Both the position numbers and the translations under genes were made by a program. Positions 1 through 6,793 of a stretch of DNA of 64,000 nt are shown piece by piece. The stretch comes from Acidobacteriota bacterium (lineage in GTDB: Bacteria; Acidobacteriota; Terriglobia; Acidiferrales; UBA7541), in contig JAMCWK010000026.1 in the NCBI GenBank assembly GCA_023481105.1, positions 32,759 to 96,758 on the forward strand. Reading direction: 5' to 3'. Each line of letters begins with the position of its first letter. Within the stretch, counting starts at the first letter, position 1. The notes beneath the pieces were generated by a model. It worked only from the letters and a program-made list of their open reading frames with translations, was not told the DNA's origin and did no database searches.

Positions 1-1
1 A

Positions 2-724
2 TTGCAGGTGCACGAATCCGTCGGGCATCCCATCGAACTGGACCGCGTGCTGGGCATGGAAGCGAACATGGCGGGCACAAGTTTTCTGACCACGGACAAG
101 CTGCGCAAACTGCGTTATGCCGCGGACATCGTCAGCGTGGTCGCCGACGCGCGGCTGGAGCACGGGCCGGGACTGGGCACGTTTGGCTACGACGACGAAG
201 GCGTGCCGGGGCAGTGCACAAACATCATTACCAGCGGCCTCTTCACCGGGTATCTGACGAGCCGCGACACCGCGGCGATGATTGGCGAACGGCGCTCCGG
301 CGGCACGGTCCGCGGGGAAAGCTGGAACCGGCTGCCGATGATCCGCATGACCAACATCAGCCTGCTGCCGGGTACGTGGAAATACGAAGACCTTCTCGCC
401 GATACCGACGATGCGATTCTGATGGAGACGAATCGCTCTTGGTCCATTGACGACAAGCGCTACCATTTCCAATTTTCCACGGAAATCGGCTGGGAAATTC
501 GCGGCGGCCAAAAGGTGCGCATGCTGAAAAATCCCAGCTACAGTGGCATCACCACGGAGTTTTGGAATTCGTGCGATGCCATTTGCTCGCGCGATTACTG
601 GACGCTGTGGGGCACGCCCAACTGCGGCAAAGGCCAGCCCATGCAGACCATGGGTACCGGCCACGGCGCGAGCCCGTCGCGGTTCCGTAATGTGAAAGTT
701 GGTATGGCATTCAAGAAAGATTAG
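2..724 (+). CDS. tldD: TldD metalloprotease, C-terminal half (cut by window start)
   Basis: This is the C-terminal half of a TldD/PmbA-family zinc peptidase; family members are about 480 residues and 240 are visible. The HExxxH zinc motif (HESVGH) is at the very start of the visible frame, and a cysteine in NCGKGQP near the C-terminus matches the third zinc ligand of TldD. With TldE it forms a cytosolic protease that trims small unstructured peptides such as microcin precursors and the CcdA antitoxin. The first codon shown is TTG inside the conserved motif, so the real start lies upstream of the window. A TldE-like gene follows 45 bp downstream, the usual pairing. Confidence 0.93.
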   Translation: MQVHESVGHPIELDRVLGMEANMAGTSFLTTDKLRKLRYAADIVSVVADARLEHGPGLGTFGYDDEGVPGQCTNIITSGLFTGYLTSRDTAAMIGERRSGGTVRGESWNRLPMIRMTNISLLPGTWKYEDLLADTDDAILMETNRSWSIDDKRYHFQFSTEIGWEIRGGQKVRMLKNPSYSGITTEFWNSCDAICSRDYWTLWGTPNCGKGQPMQTMGTGHGASPSRFRNVKVGMAFKKD

Positions 725-769
725 CCGCTTCTAGGTCGCGGGCGGACGTCGGCACAGAGTCACAGAGGA

Positions 770-2161
770 ATGAAACTAAGACGGCACAAATCGAGGCGAT
801 CGAATAAGGAGGAAGCGGCGACACGGCTGCGTTCGTTTGGCGAACTGCGGCGGATTGCGGACAGAATTCTACGGCTGAGCGATGCAGACGAAACGGAAAT
901 CACGATTGATGCGGGCGCGGACGCTCTGACGCGGTTTGCGAACAACACGATTCACCAGCACGTAGCCGAAGAGTTTTTGACCATTTCCGTGCGCACGGTG
1001 CTCGATGGGCGCACTGCGCGCGCGACCACGAACAAGACGGATGAGGAATCGTTGCGGCGCGTAGTGGCGGCCTCCACGCGGATTGCGCGGTCGCAACCGA
1101 AGTCTCCCGGCCTGCTGCCGATGCCGGGCGCGCAGAAGTACGAGAAGGTGAAACGGTGGTGCGAAGCGACCGCCACGGCTACACCACGCGAGCGCGCCAG
1201 CGCAGTCGCGCGCATCTGCCGCCGCGCCGCACACGAGAAGCAGACCGCTGCGGGCACGTACTCCTCCGGAGCAGCCCGCATGTTGCTGACGAATTCCAAA
1301 GGGCTGATTGCTACCTACGAACAGACGCGCGCGGAATTTTCCATCACGGTGATGGAAGAAAAATCCTCCGGCTGGGCCAAGGCCAGCGCCGCGGACATTC
1401 GCACGCTTGATGTGGACGCGCTGGCCGCGCGCGCTTCGCAGAAGGCCGCAGCGTCGCGTGCGCCGCGCGAACTTGCGCCGGGACGCTACACGGCCATTCT
1501 TGAGCCTGCCGCCGCGCTGGATATGGTCGGCTACCTTTTTTACGACTTTGCGGGAACTGCAGTGCAGGACCGCCGATCGTGCTTCAACGATCGGCTGGGC
1601 AAGAAAGTTCTTGGCGACAACATCACCATGTGGGACGACGTGACACACGAAGGCCAACTTGGCGCGCCGTTTGACGGGGAAGGAATGCCGCGGCAAAAAG
1701 TTTTGCTGGTGGACCGCGGTGTTCCGCGCAATTTGGTTTATTCGCGCGCAACTGCGAAAAAAATGAAAACCAGACCCACGGGGCACGGGCTATCGCTGCC
1801 CAACGAATGGGGCGAAGCGCCACTAAACCTGGTGCTGGAAGGCGGCAAGTCGTCGCTGGACGAAATGATTTCCTCCACGGAGCGCGGCATCCTCGTGACG
1901 CGGCTGTGGTACATCCGCGAAGTGGACCCGTACGAAAAAGTGATGACCGGCATGACGCGCGACGGCACATTTCTGGTCGAGAACGGACGCATCGTGGGCG
2001 GCATCCGCAACTTCCGCTTCAACCAGAGCGTGCTTGAGCTGCTGGCCAATGCGGATGCCCTCGGCCCTGCCGCGCGCGCCAGTGGCGAAGAAGCGTCCGA
2101 CATGGTCATCCCCGCGATGCGCGTGCAGAATTTTCATTTCACGGAAGTCACAAAGTTTTGA
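770..2161 (+). CDS. tldE: TldE/PmbA-family protein, partner of TldD
   Basis: This 463-aa TldD/PmbA-family protein lacks the HExxxH zinc motif, as expected for the TldE (PmbA) subunit of the TldD-TldE protease. The N-terminal part (for example ITIDAGADALTRFANN) resembles the TldE substrate-binding domain, and the C-terminal part has family blocks such as SLDEMISSTERGILV and a glycine-rich IVGGIRNFRFNQS stretch. The start follows a short gap after tldD, so the two are probably one operon. The first ~25 residues are very basic and poorly conserved-looking, so a later start cannot be excluded. Confidence 0.88.
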   Translation: MKLRRHKSRRSNKEEAATRLRSFGELRRIADRILRLSDADETEITIDAGADALTRFANNTIHQHVAEEFLTISVRTVLDGRTARATTNKTDEESLRRVVAASTRIARSQPKSPGLLPMPGAQKYEKVKRWCEATATATPRERASAVARICRRAAHEKQTAAGTYSSGAARMLLTNSKGLIATYEQTRAEFSITVMEEKSSGWAKASAADIRTLDVDALAARASQKAAASRAPRELAPGRYTAILEPAAALDMVGYLFYDFAGTAVQDRRSCFNDRLGKKVLGDNITMWDDVTHEGQLGAPFDGEGMPRQKVLLVDRGVPRNLVYSRATAKKMKTRPTGHGLSLPNEWGEAPLNLVLEGGKSSLDEMISSTERGILVTRLWYIREVDPYEKVMTGMTRDGTFLVENGRIVGGIRNFRFNQSVLELLANADALGPAARASGEEASDMVIPAMRVQNFHFTEVTKF

Positions 2162-2238
2162 ATACTGGTTGCCGGGCGAACCTCCAGGGCGGAGCCTGGG
2201 GGCTCGGCACGGGGAGCCTTGTTCAGGAGGAGCGAACA

Positions 2239-2463
2239 ATGAAAGCGAGGCTGATTGCCGGAATTGTGCTGGTTCTTCTCGGGGCGGCGGCTTTGTATTA
2301 TCGCGGAATCCCTTACACGAAAAAAGAGGACGTGCTGAAAATTGGCACGGTGAAGGCGCAAGTGCAGACTAGAGAAACTTATGAGATTCACCCTGCGATT
2401 AGCGGGCTGGTGCTTGCGGGCGGAATCGTGCTGGTGGTTTTCGCCCTTCGCAAGAAATCCTGA
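2239..2463 (+). CDS. Small two-helix membrane protein
   Basis: This is a 74-aa protein with two hydrophobic segments (about residues 5-20 and 52-68) separated by a short polar loop. The start is fixed by a perfect AGGAGG ribosome-binding site at 2225-2230; in-frame upstream codons lack one. It sits just after tldE on the same strand. Its shape resembles small inner-membrane proteins of unknown function common in Acidobacteriota, but I cannot name a family. A GC-rich hairpin lies between tldE and this gene, with no T-tract. Confidence 0.6.
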   Translation: MKARLIAGIVLVLLGAAALYYRGIPYTKKEDVLKIGTVKAQVQTRETYEIHPAISGLVLAGGIVLVVFALRKKS

Positions 2464-2481
2464 ACGCGGCCGCCCCACAAA

Positions 2482-3264
2482 TTACTTCGTGAATTCCAGG
2501 CTGGCGATGGTGCGCGCAATCACATTTTCCTGAATCTGTATGAGGTCGGAGTTGGCATACGTCATTCCGATGAGCGTGAAGACATCCTTTTCGCGCACGA
2601 AAGTCAGCAGGGTGACCGACCAGTCGTGCTCTTCCACGGTTCCGCGGAAGCGCTTTTCGAGCGCCGGCAGGCCCGCCACGGTCGAGCGGCGGTCACCCAT
2701 CGCGCGGTAGTTCTCGTACAGCTCGCGCAGGCGCTTTTCTGTGGCCGCGGCGTGCTGCTCGACGGATCTTTGCAGCGGCTCACGGCCGACGATGAAGAGA
2801 GTGGTCTGGTCATCCGTGCCCATGGCCACAATAGCCGTGGGCAGCGTCTTGCGCGCGCCCTCGATCACGCTCCAGCTCGGCGGCTTGTAGAGACGGAAGC
2901 TGTAGGTCAGGTTGGTGTAGCGCGTGCCTTCGACTTCCTCGCGCATCGGCGCTTCGACGACTTTGGCTGCTGGCGCGGCAGCCGGCGGATTCGCTTTGAC
3001 GGGAGGCGGCGGAGGAGCTTTGGCCTCCGCAGCCGCGGGCTTCTTCGCGTCTGCCTTCACATCGGAAACAACGATGGACGCGACTTTGTCTTTTTTCACC
3101 AGCGCGAAGCCGTAACTAGTTTCGACTTTGAAGGAGTCGCCTTCGAAGCCCACAATGTTGCCGACGATTTTCGTGCCGTCCTTCAGCTTCAGTTCATCGG
3201 CAGACACCCCTCGCGGGGATGCCACCAAGAACAAACTTGTCAGGCAGAGAAGCGCGCGCTTCAT
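2482..3264 (-). CDS. Secreted protein, SH3/Sm-like N-terminus and PsbP/DUF1795-like C-terminus
   Basis: This 260-aa protein begins with a signal peptide (MKRALLCLTSLFLVASPRGVSA), so the start was set at 3264 rather than the longer in-frame start at 3387. After the signal comes a short barrel-like segment (LKLKDGTKIVGNIVGF..), then an Ala/Pro/Lys-rich linker of about 50 residues, then a C-terminal domain whose pattern (YTNLTYSFRLYKPPSW ... GRE ... LPALEKRF) resembles PsbP/DUF1795 folds. It is probably exported to the periplasm or cell surface. Function is unknown. It lies downstream of dnaE2 on the same strand with a 142-bp repeat-rich gap. Confidence 0.65.
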   Translation of the reverse strand: MKRALLCLTSLFLVASPRGVSADELKLKDGTKIVGNIVGFEGDSFKVETSYGFALVKKDKVASIVVSDVKADAKKPAAAEAKAPPPPPVKANPPAAAPAAKVVEAPMREEVEGTRYTNLTYSFRLYKPPSWSVIEGARKTLPTAIVAMGTDDQTTLFIVGREPLQRSVEQHAAATEKRLRELYENYRAMGDRRSTVAGLPALEKRFRGTVEEHDWSVTLLTFVREKDVFTLIGMTYANSDLIQIQENVIARTIASLEFTK

Positions 3265-3406
3265 TGAGGCGAGTATGGCACTGGCGGAGGATGGCGGCAA
3301 GCAGCGTGGTTCGTAAGTGGAAACACGGAAATCGAAAAGCGAAAAGCGAAAATCGGAAAGTGGGCAGGGCCGTTCGGATTCGCTCACGAGCAGCTGACGC
3401 CCGCCC
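3265..3406 (-). other. Repeat-rich spacer between dnaE2 and the secreted-protein gene
   Basis: The spacer contains a degenerate short tandem array around 3328-3360 (units like CGAAAAG) and, at its edge, the half-element GCCCGCCCCTAC. The dnaE2 stop codon (TAG) lies inside that half-element. I see no promoter, terminator or reading frame here. Confidence 0.5.
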
Positions 3407-6400
3407 CTACAAAACCTTGACTGGCTCCAGGTGCTCGCAATTCACGTGGCCGTCCTGCTCGACGCGGCCGGTGACGCGCAGCATGCGCGCCTCGAAGACC
3501 CAGCGGCCGCAGCGCGCGTAGGCCGGAGGGAAGAGCACAACTTCGAACAGCCCGCGCTGGTCTTCCATCGTGGCGAACATCATGTTGCGATAGTTTTTTG
3601 TGGCCACGTGCCGGAAGGTGACCAACCAGCCGAGCAGCGTTACCCGCTGTCCCACGCGCCGCTCGATTTCTGTGCTCCAGCTTTCGCCGTTGCGCGCGAC
3701 CAAATCCAGCGGATGCCCGCTGACGCAGACTTCCAGGATGGCGCTTTCGTACGCCAGGCGCTGCTCGCGCGTGTAGTCTGGCAGCGCGGGCGCGGCATCG
3801 CCCGGGCGCGCAGGAGAAGAAGCGTCGGGGAAGAGCAAATTGCCGGGTGTAGCGGGGGGTTCATCCCCCCGCTGCGGCGACGTAAAGTCGCCGCGACATT
3901 TCAGCAGGTTCAGCCGCCAGAGGAGTGAGGGTCGCGTTTCGGCGCAGGCTTCGTCGAAGGCGCCGCACTTGATGAGCGACTCGATTTCGTCGCGCTCGAC
4001 GCGGACGCGGGCGAGAAAATCTTCGAGTGAGTGGAACGGGCCGCGTTCGTCGCGCGTGCGGAGGATATTTTCGATGGTTTCCATGCGCAGGCCTTTGACC
4101 TGCATGAGGCCGATGCGCATGGCGCGCGGCACAACGGGCGCAACATGTTGCACCCCTACGTCGGGAATGCAAGCGGCGGTAGGGGCACAACATGCTGTGC
4201 CCGCTTCCGTGATGTATTCGAGACGCGAGTGGTTAACGGAAGGCAGGCGGACCTCGATGCCCCAGCGCTTGGCTTCCTCGACGTATGCCGACACGTGATA
4301 AAACCCCGCGCCGGAGCTGCACATCGCGGCGAGAAATTCCGCGGGGTAGTGCGCCTTCAGGTAGGCCATGCGGTAGGCAAGGTCGGCATACGTGGCGGAG
4401 TGCGCCTTGCAGAATCCGAAGCCGATAAATTTTTCGACCATCTGCCATGTTTCCTCGCGCGCGGATGCGGCGATGCCGAGTTTTTCCGCGGCCTTGATGA
4501 ATTTTCCGTGCAGGCGTTCGCGCTCGCGCGCATCTTTCCATTTGGCTTTGGCGCGGCGGACTAAATCGGCCTCGGCGAGCGACAGCCCGCCGGCGGCCTG
4601 CGCAATCTGCATCACCTGTTCCTGATAAACGCACACGCCGAGGGTGTCGCGGAGGATGGGTTCGAGATTGGCGTGCGGATAACGCACTGGCACCTGCTTG
4701 CGCAAGCGCTTCAAAAAAGTTTCTTTCGCGCCGTACTCCGCGGCGCCAGGACGAATAATGGCGATGGCGCAGCAGAGGTCGTTCAGCGTGCGCGCTTCGA
4801 GGGTGCGCAACAGCCCGCGCAGTCCCGGCGATTCGATTTGGAAAACGCCCATCGTGCGGCCGTGCGCAAGCATGTCGCAGGTGACAGGATCGTTTTCGGG
4901 GATGGCGTCGAAGTCAAGCGAGGTAGCACAGGCTTGTAGCCTGTGCGGTTCGGAGTGCACAGGCTGTAAGCCTGTGCTACGTGTGCGCGCGATGTTGTCC
5001 AACGCCAGGGTCATCGTGGTAAATCCGCGCTGGCCGAGCAAATCCATTTTGATCAAGCCCAACGCTTCAACGCCGTTCATGTCGTACTGCGTGACGACGA
5101 TGCCTTTCGTGGCCACTTCGAGCGGCACGAGGCGCATCAACGGCTGCGCGGAAATCACCGTGCCGCAGGGATGGATGCCCAGATGGCGCGGAAAATCGTC
5201 GAGGCGCTCGGCGACTGCGAGAATTGTTTTCCAGGGTTCTTCCTTGGCGGGCAGCGCGCGGCATTCCGGCAGCGTGCGCAGGGCTTCCTGAATTTCGCGC
5301 ACCGGGCGATGCGGCAATCGGCGCGTGAAGTGATTTACTTCAGCGGTGGAGAGGCCGAAAATCTTGGCGACTTCACGCACAGCGAGGCGCGCGTGCATGG
5401 TCACAAAGCTCGCAATCATCGCCACGTGCTCCGCGCCCCAACGTTGGTAAACCCACTCGAGCAATTCGTCGCGGCGCGCGCCGCAGATATCAATGTCAAT
5501 GTCCGGCACGTCACCGCGCTGCTCGTTGAGAAAGCGCTCGAAGTAGAGCCCCCAACGCAGCGGGCAGACGCGCGAGATGCCCAGACAGTAGGTAACGATG
5601 GAGCTGGCTGCCGAGCCGCGCGCCACCGCGGGAATCCCGCGGCGCTTGGCCTCTTCCACGATTTCCCAGACCAGCAAAAAGTACGGCGCGAGATGGAGCT
5701 GGTTAATCACCTCCAGTTCGTGCGTGAGTCGCGCGAGCACCGGCGGCGTGAGCGGCTGGTAGCGCCGCCGCGCGCCTTCGAAGCACAGCTTCCAAAGATA
5801 GGAGAACGGCGACTCGCCTTCGGGCACGGTACATTCCGGAAAAATCAGCTTGCCCAGCGGCAATTCGAGGTTGCAGCGCTCGGAAATTTCCAGCGTGGCC
5901 GCGAGCGCTTCGGGATGGTCGGGGAACGCGCGCTGCATTTCCGCGGGCGATTTGAAGTACGCCTCGGCGGTCGTGATGTCCGGCGGCGCGACTTTGGTCA
6001 GCAGTGAGCCGGTGCGGATGGCGTTGAGCACGCGATGGTGCAGATGCTCCTCGGGCCGCAGGAAGTGGACGTTGTTGGTGGCCACGATGGGCACGCCGAG
6101 TTCTTTGCTGAGGTGCGAAGCTTCGCGGAGTCCCGAAGCCTCGGGACGGCCGTCGCCGGGAGAAAGGCGGTGGACTTCGAGATAGAGAGAGGTGGGGAAA
6201 ATTTCTTTCAGAGTGGCGAGTGGCGAGTGGTGAGTGGCGAGTGAAAAATCCCGATTCTCGCTTTTCGTCCCGAGACTTCGGGATCGAGTTTCGTCTTTGC
6301 CAACGGCAAACAATGCGACCAACCCCTCGCGATGCTGGTTCAACTCTTTGAGCGTGACCGGACGGTCTTCGAGCTGGCGCTGGGTGACCAGCGCGCAGAG

Positions 6401-6712
6401 ATTGCTGTATCCGGCGAGATCCGCAGCCAGGAGCAGCAGTTGTAGGGGCCGGTCTTTAGACCGGCCCGGTAGAGGCGGGCGGGTCTGAAGACCCGCCCCT
6501 ACAAAACCCACATCCAAAACGGCACCCACAATCGGCTTCACGCCGGCCTCGCGCGCGGCGAGATAAAACGGCACCGCGGCGTACATGCCGTTGGTGTCGG
6601 TGAGCGCAACCGCGGGCATGCCGTGCGCCTGAGCGGCGGCGATGAGTTCCTCCGGCCGCGGCACGGCGCGGAGGAATGAGTAGTGGCTGTGGCAGTGCAA
6701 GTGCACAAACAT
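3407..6712 (-). CDS. dnaE2: Error-prone DNA polymerase III alpha subunit DnaE2
   Basis: This 1101-aa C-family polymerase starts directly in the PHP domain (HLHCHSHYSFL at residues 5-14). It has the catalytic acidic block PDIDID (403-408), the FQIES finger motif, a helix-hairpin-helix region, and an OB fold at the end (VTLLGWLVTFRHVATKNYRN). The family acts in damage-induced mutagenic translesion synthesis with ImuA/ImuB or Y-family partners; here a DinB-like gene lies immediately upstream. It is unusual because at least five loops are encoded by short palindromic or tandem repeats (about residues 71-91, 144-195, 578-598, 838-860 and 939-956), all kept in frame. No clear ribosome-binding site precedes the start; a CGACTTT-type tandem array does. 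Confidence 0.93.
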   Translation of the reverse strand: MFVHLHCHSHYSFLRAVPRPEELIAAAQAHGMPAVALTDTNGMYAAVPFYLAAREAGVKPIVGAVLDVGFVGAGLQTRPPLPGRSKDRPLQLLLLAADLAGYSNLCALVTQRQLEDRPVTLKELNQHREGLVALFAVGKDETRSRSLGTKSENRDFSLATHHSPLATLKEIFPTSLYLEVHRLSPGDGRPEASGLREASHLSKELGVPIVATNNVHFLRPEEHLHHRVLNAIRTGSLLTKVAPPDITTAEAYFKSPAEMQRAFPDHPEALAATLEISERCNLELPLGKLIFPECTVPEGESPFSYLWKLCFEGARRRYQPLTPPVLARLTHELEVINQLHLAPYFLLVWEIVEEAKRRGIPAVARGSAASSIVTYCLGISRVCPLRWGLYFERFLNEQRGDVPDIDIDICGARRDELLEWVYQRWGAEHVAMIASFVTMHARLAVREVAKIFGLSTAEVNHFTRRLPHRPVREIQEALRTLPECRALPAKEEPWKTILAVAERLDDFPRHLGIHPCGTVISAQPLMRLVPLEVATKGIVVTQYDMNGVEALGLIKMDLLGQRGFTTMTLALDNIARTRSTGLQPVHSEPHRLQACATSLDFDAIPENDPVTCDMLAHGRTMGVFQIESPGLRGLLRTLEARTLNDLCCAIAIIRPGAAEYGAKETFLKRLRKQVPVRYPHANLEPILRDTLGVCVYQEQVMQIAQAAGGLSLAEADLVRRAKAKWKDARERERLHGKFIKAAEKLGIAASAREETWQMVEKFIGFGFCKAHSATYADLAYRMAYLKAHYPAEFLAAMCSSGAGFYHVSAYVEEAKRWGIEVRLPSVNHSRLEYITEAGTACCAPTAACIPDVGVQHVAPVVPRAMRIGLMQVKGLRMETIENILRTRDERGPFHSLEDFLARVRVERDEIESLIKCGAFDEACAETRPSLLWRLNLLKCRGDFTSPQRGDEPPATPGNLLFPDASSPARPGDAAPALPDYTREQRLAYESAILEVCVSGHPLDLVARNGESWSTEIERRVGQRVTLLGWLVTFRHVATKNYRNMMFATMEDQRGLFEVVLFPPAYARCGRWVFEARMLRVTGRVEQDGHVNCEHLEPVKVL
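3849..3897. repeat. Double palindromic element inside dnaE2 (element E)
   Basis: There are two adjacent perfect hairpins: AGCGGGGGG/CCCCCCGCT with a 5-nt loop at 3851-3873, and GCGGCGAC/GTCGCCGC with a 5-nt loop at 3874-3894. It begins with GTAG as the other elements do. It is translated within dnaE2 as about residues 939-956, between the conserved alpha-subunit core and the OB region. Confidence 0.8.
4136..4202. repeat. Double palindromic element inside dnaE2 (element D)
   Basis: Two palindromes are arranged as CCCCTAC ... GTAGGGG. The first is centred on GCAACATGTTGC (4140-4151); the second is GTAGGGGCACA..TGTGCCC (4179-4202). The element is read in frame in dnaE2 at about residues 838-860 (EAGTACCAPTAACIPDVG), next to the conserved GLMQVKGL block. 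Confidence 0.8.
4923..4980. repeat. Double palindromic element inside dnaE2 (element C)
   Basis: Two near-identical palindromes face each other. GTAGCACAGGCT-TGT-AGCCTGTGC lies at 4923-4946, and GCACAGGCT-GTA-AGCCTGTGCTAC lies at 4957-4980. Each stem is a perfect 9 bp, and the whole element has GTAG/CTAC inverted ends, a REPIN-like layout. It encodes about residues 578-598 of DnaE2 (RSTGLQPVHSEPHRLQACAT). Confidence 0.88.
6130..6147. repeat. Short inverted repeat inside dnaE2
   Basis: GTCCCGA-AGCC-TCGGGAC is a perfect 7-bp inverted repeat encoding about residues 189-195 of DnaE2. A related TCCCGA-GACT-TCGGGA repeat lies at 6268-6283 in the same gene. Confidence 0.65.
6211..6243. repeat. Heptanucleotide tandem repeat (GAGTGGC)x4.7 inside dnaE2
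   Basis: Four full GAGTGGC/T units plus a 5-nt partial unit lie inside the dnaE2 coding sequence (about residues 157-168). The unit length of 7 is not a multiple of three, so gain or loss of one unit would shift the reading frame. Confidence 0.85.
6268..6283. repeat. Short inverted repeat inside dnaE2
   Basis: TCCCGA-GACT-TCGGGA is a perfect 6-bp inverted repeat encoding about residues 144-149 of DnaE2. It shares its stem with the repeat at 6130-6147. Confidence 0.6.
6442..6502. repeat. Double palindromic element inside dnaE2 (element A)
   Basis: GTAGGGGC at one end and GCCCCTAC at the other enclose two perfect 10-bp-stem palindromes: GGGCCGGTCT-TT-AGACCGGCCC (6446-6467) and GGGCGGGTCT-GA-AGACCCGCCC (6477-6498). 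It is translated as about residues 71-91 of DnaE2, in a loop of the PHP domain just before the conserved LLLLAADLAGYSNL strand. Confidence 0.88.
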
Positions 6713-6714
6713 AG

Positions 6715-6748
6715 TCGAAAAGTCGAAGAGTCAAAAAGTCGAAAGTCA
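6715..6748. repeat. Degenerate tandem array upstream of dnaE2
   Basis: On the minus strand this reads as imperfect CGACTTT units running up to the dnaE2 start codon. It occupies the place where a ribosome-binding site would be expected, and none is visible. Confidence 0.55.
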
Positions 6749-6793
6749 ACAGCGCATAGCAGGTAGGAAACGAGAGAGGTGAGTGGGGCCGGA

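Noticed and set aside
3849..6502. dnaE2 as a pseudogene because of repeat insertions
   Set aside because: The frame is open for 1101 codons with PHP, catalytic acidic block and OB fold intact; insertions fall between conserved blocks.
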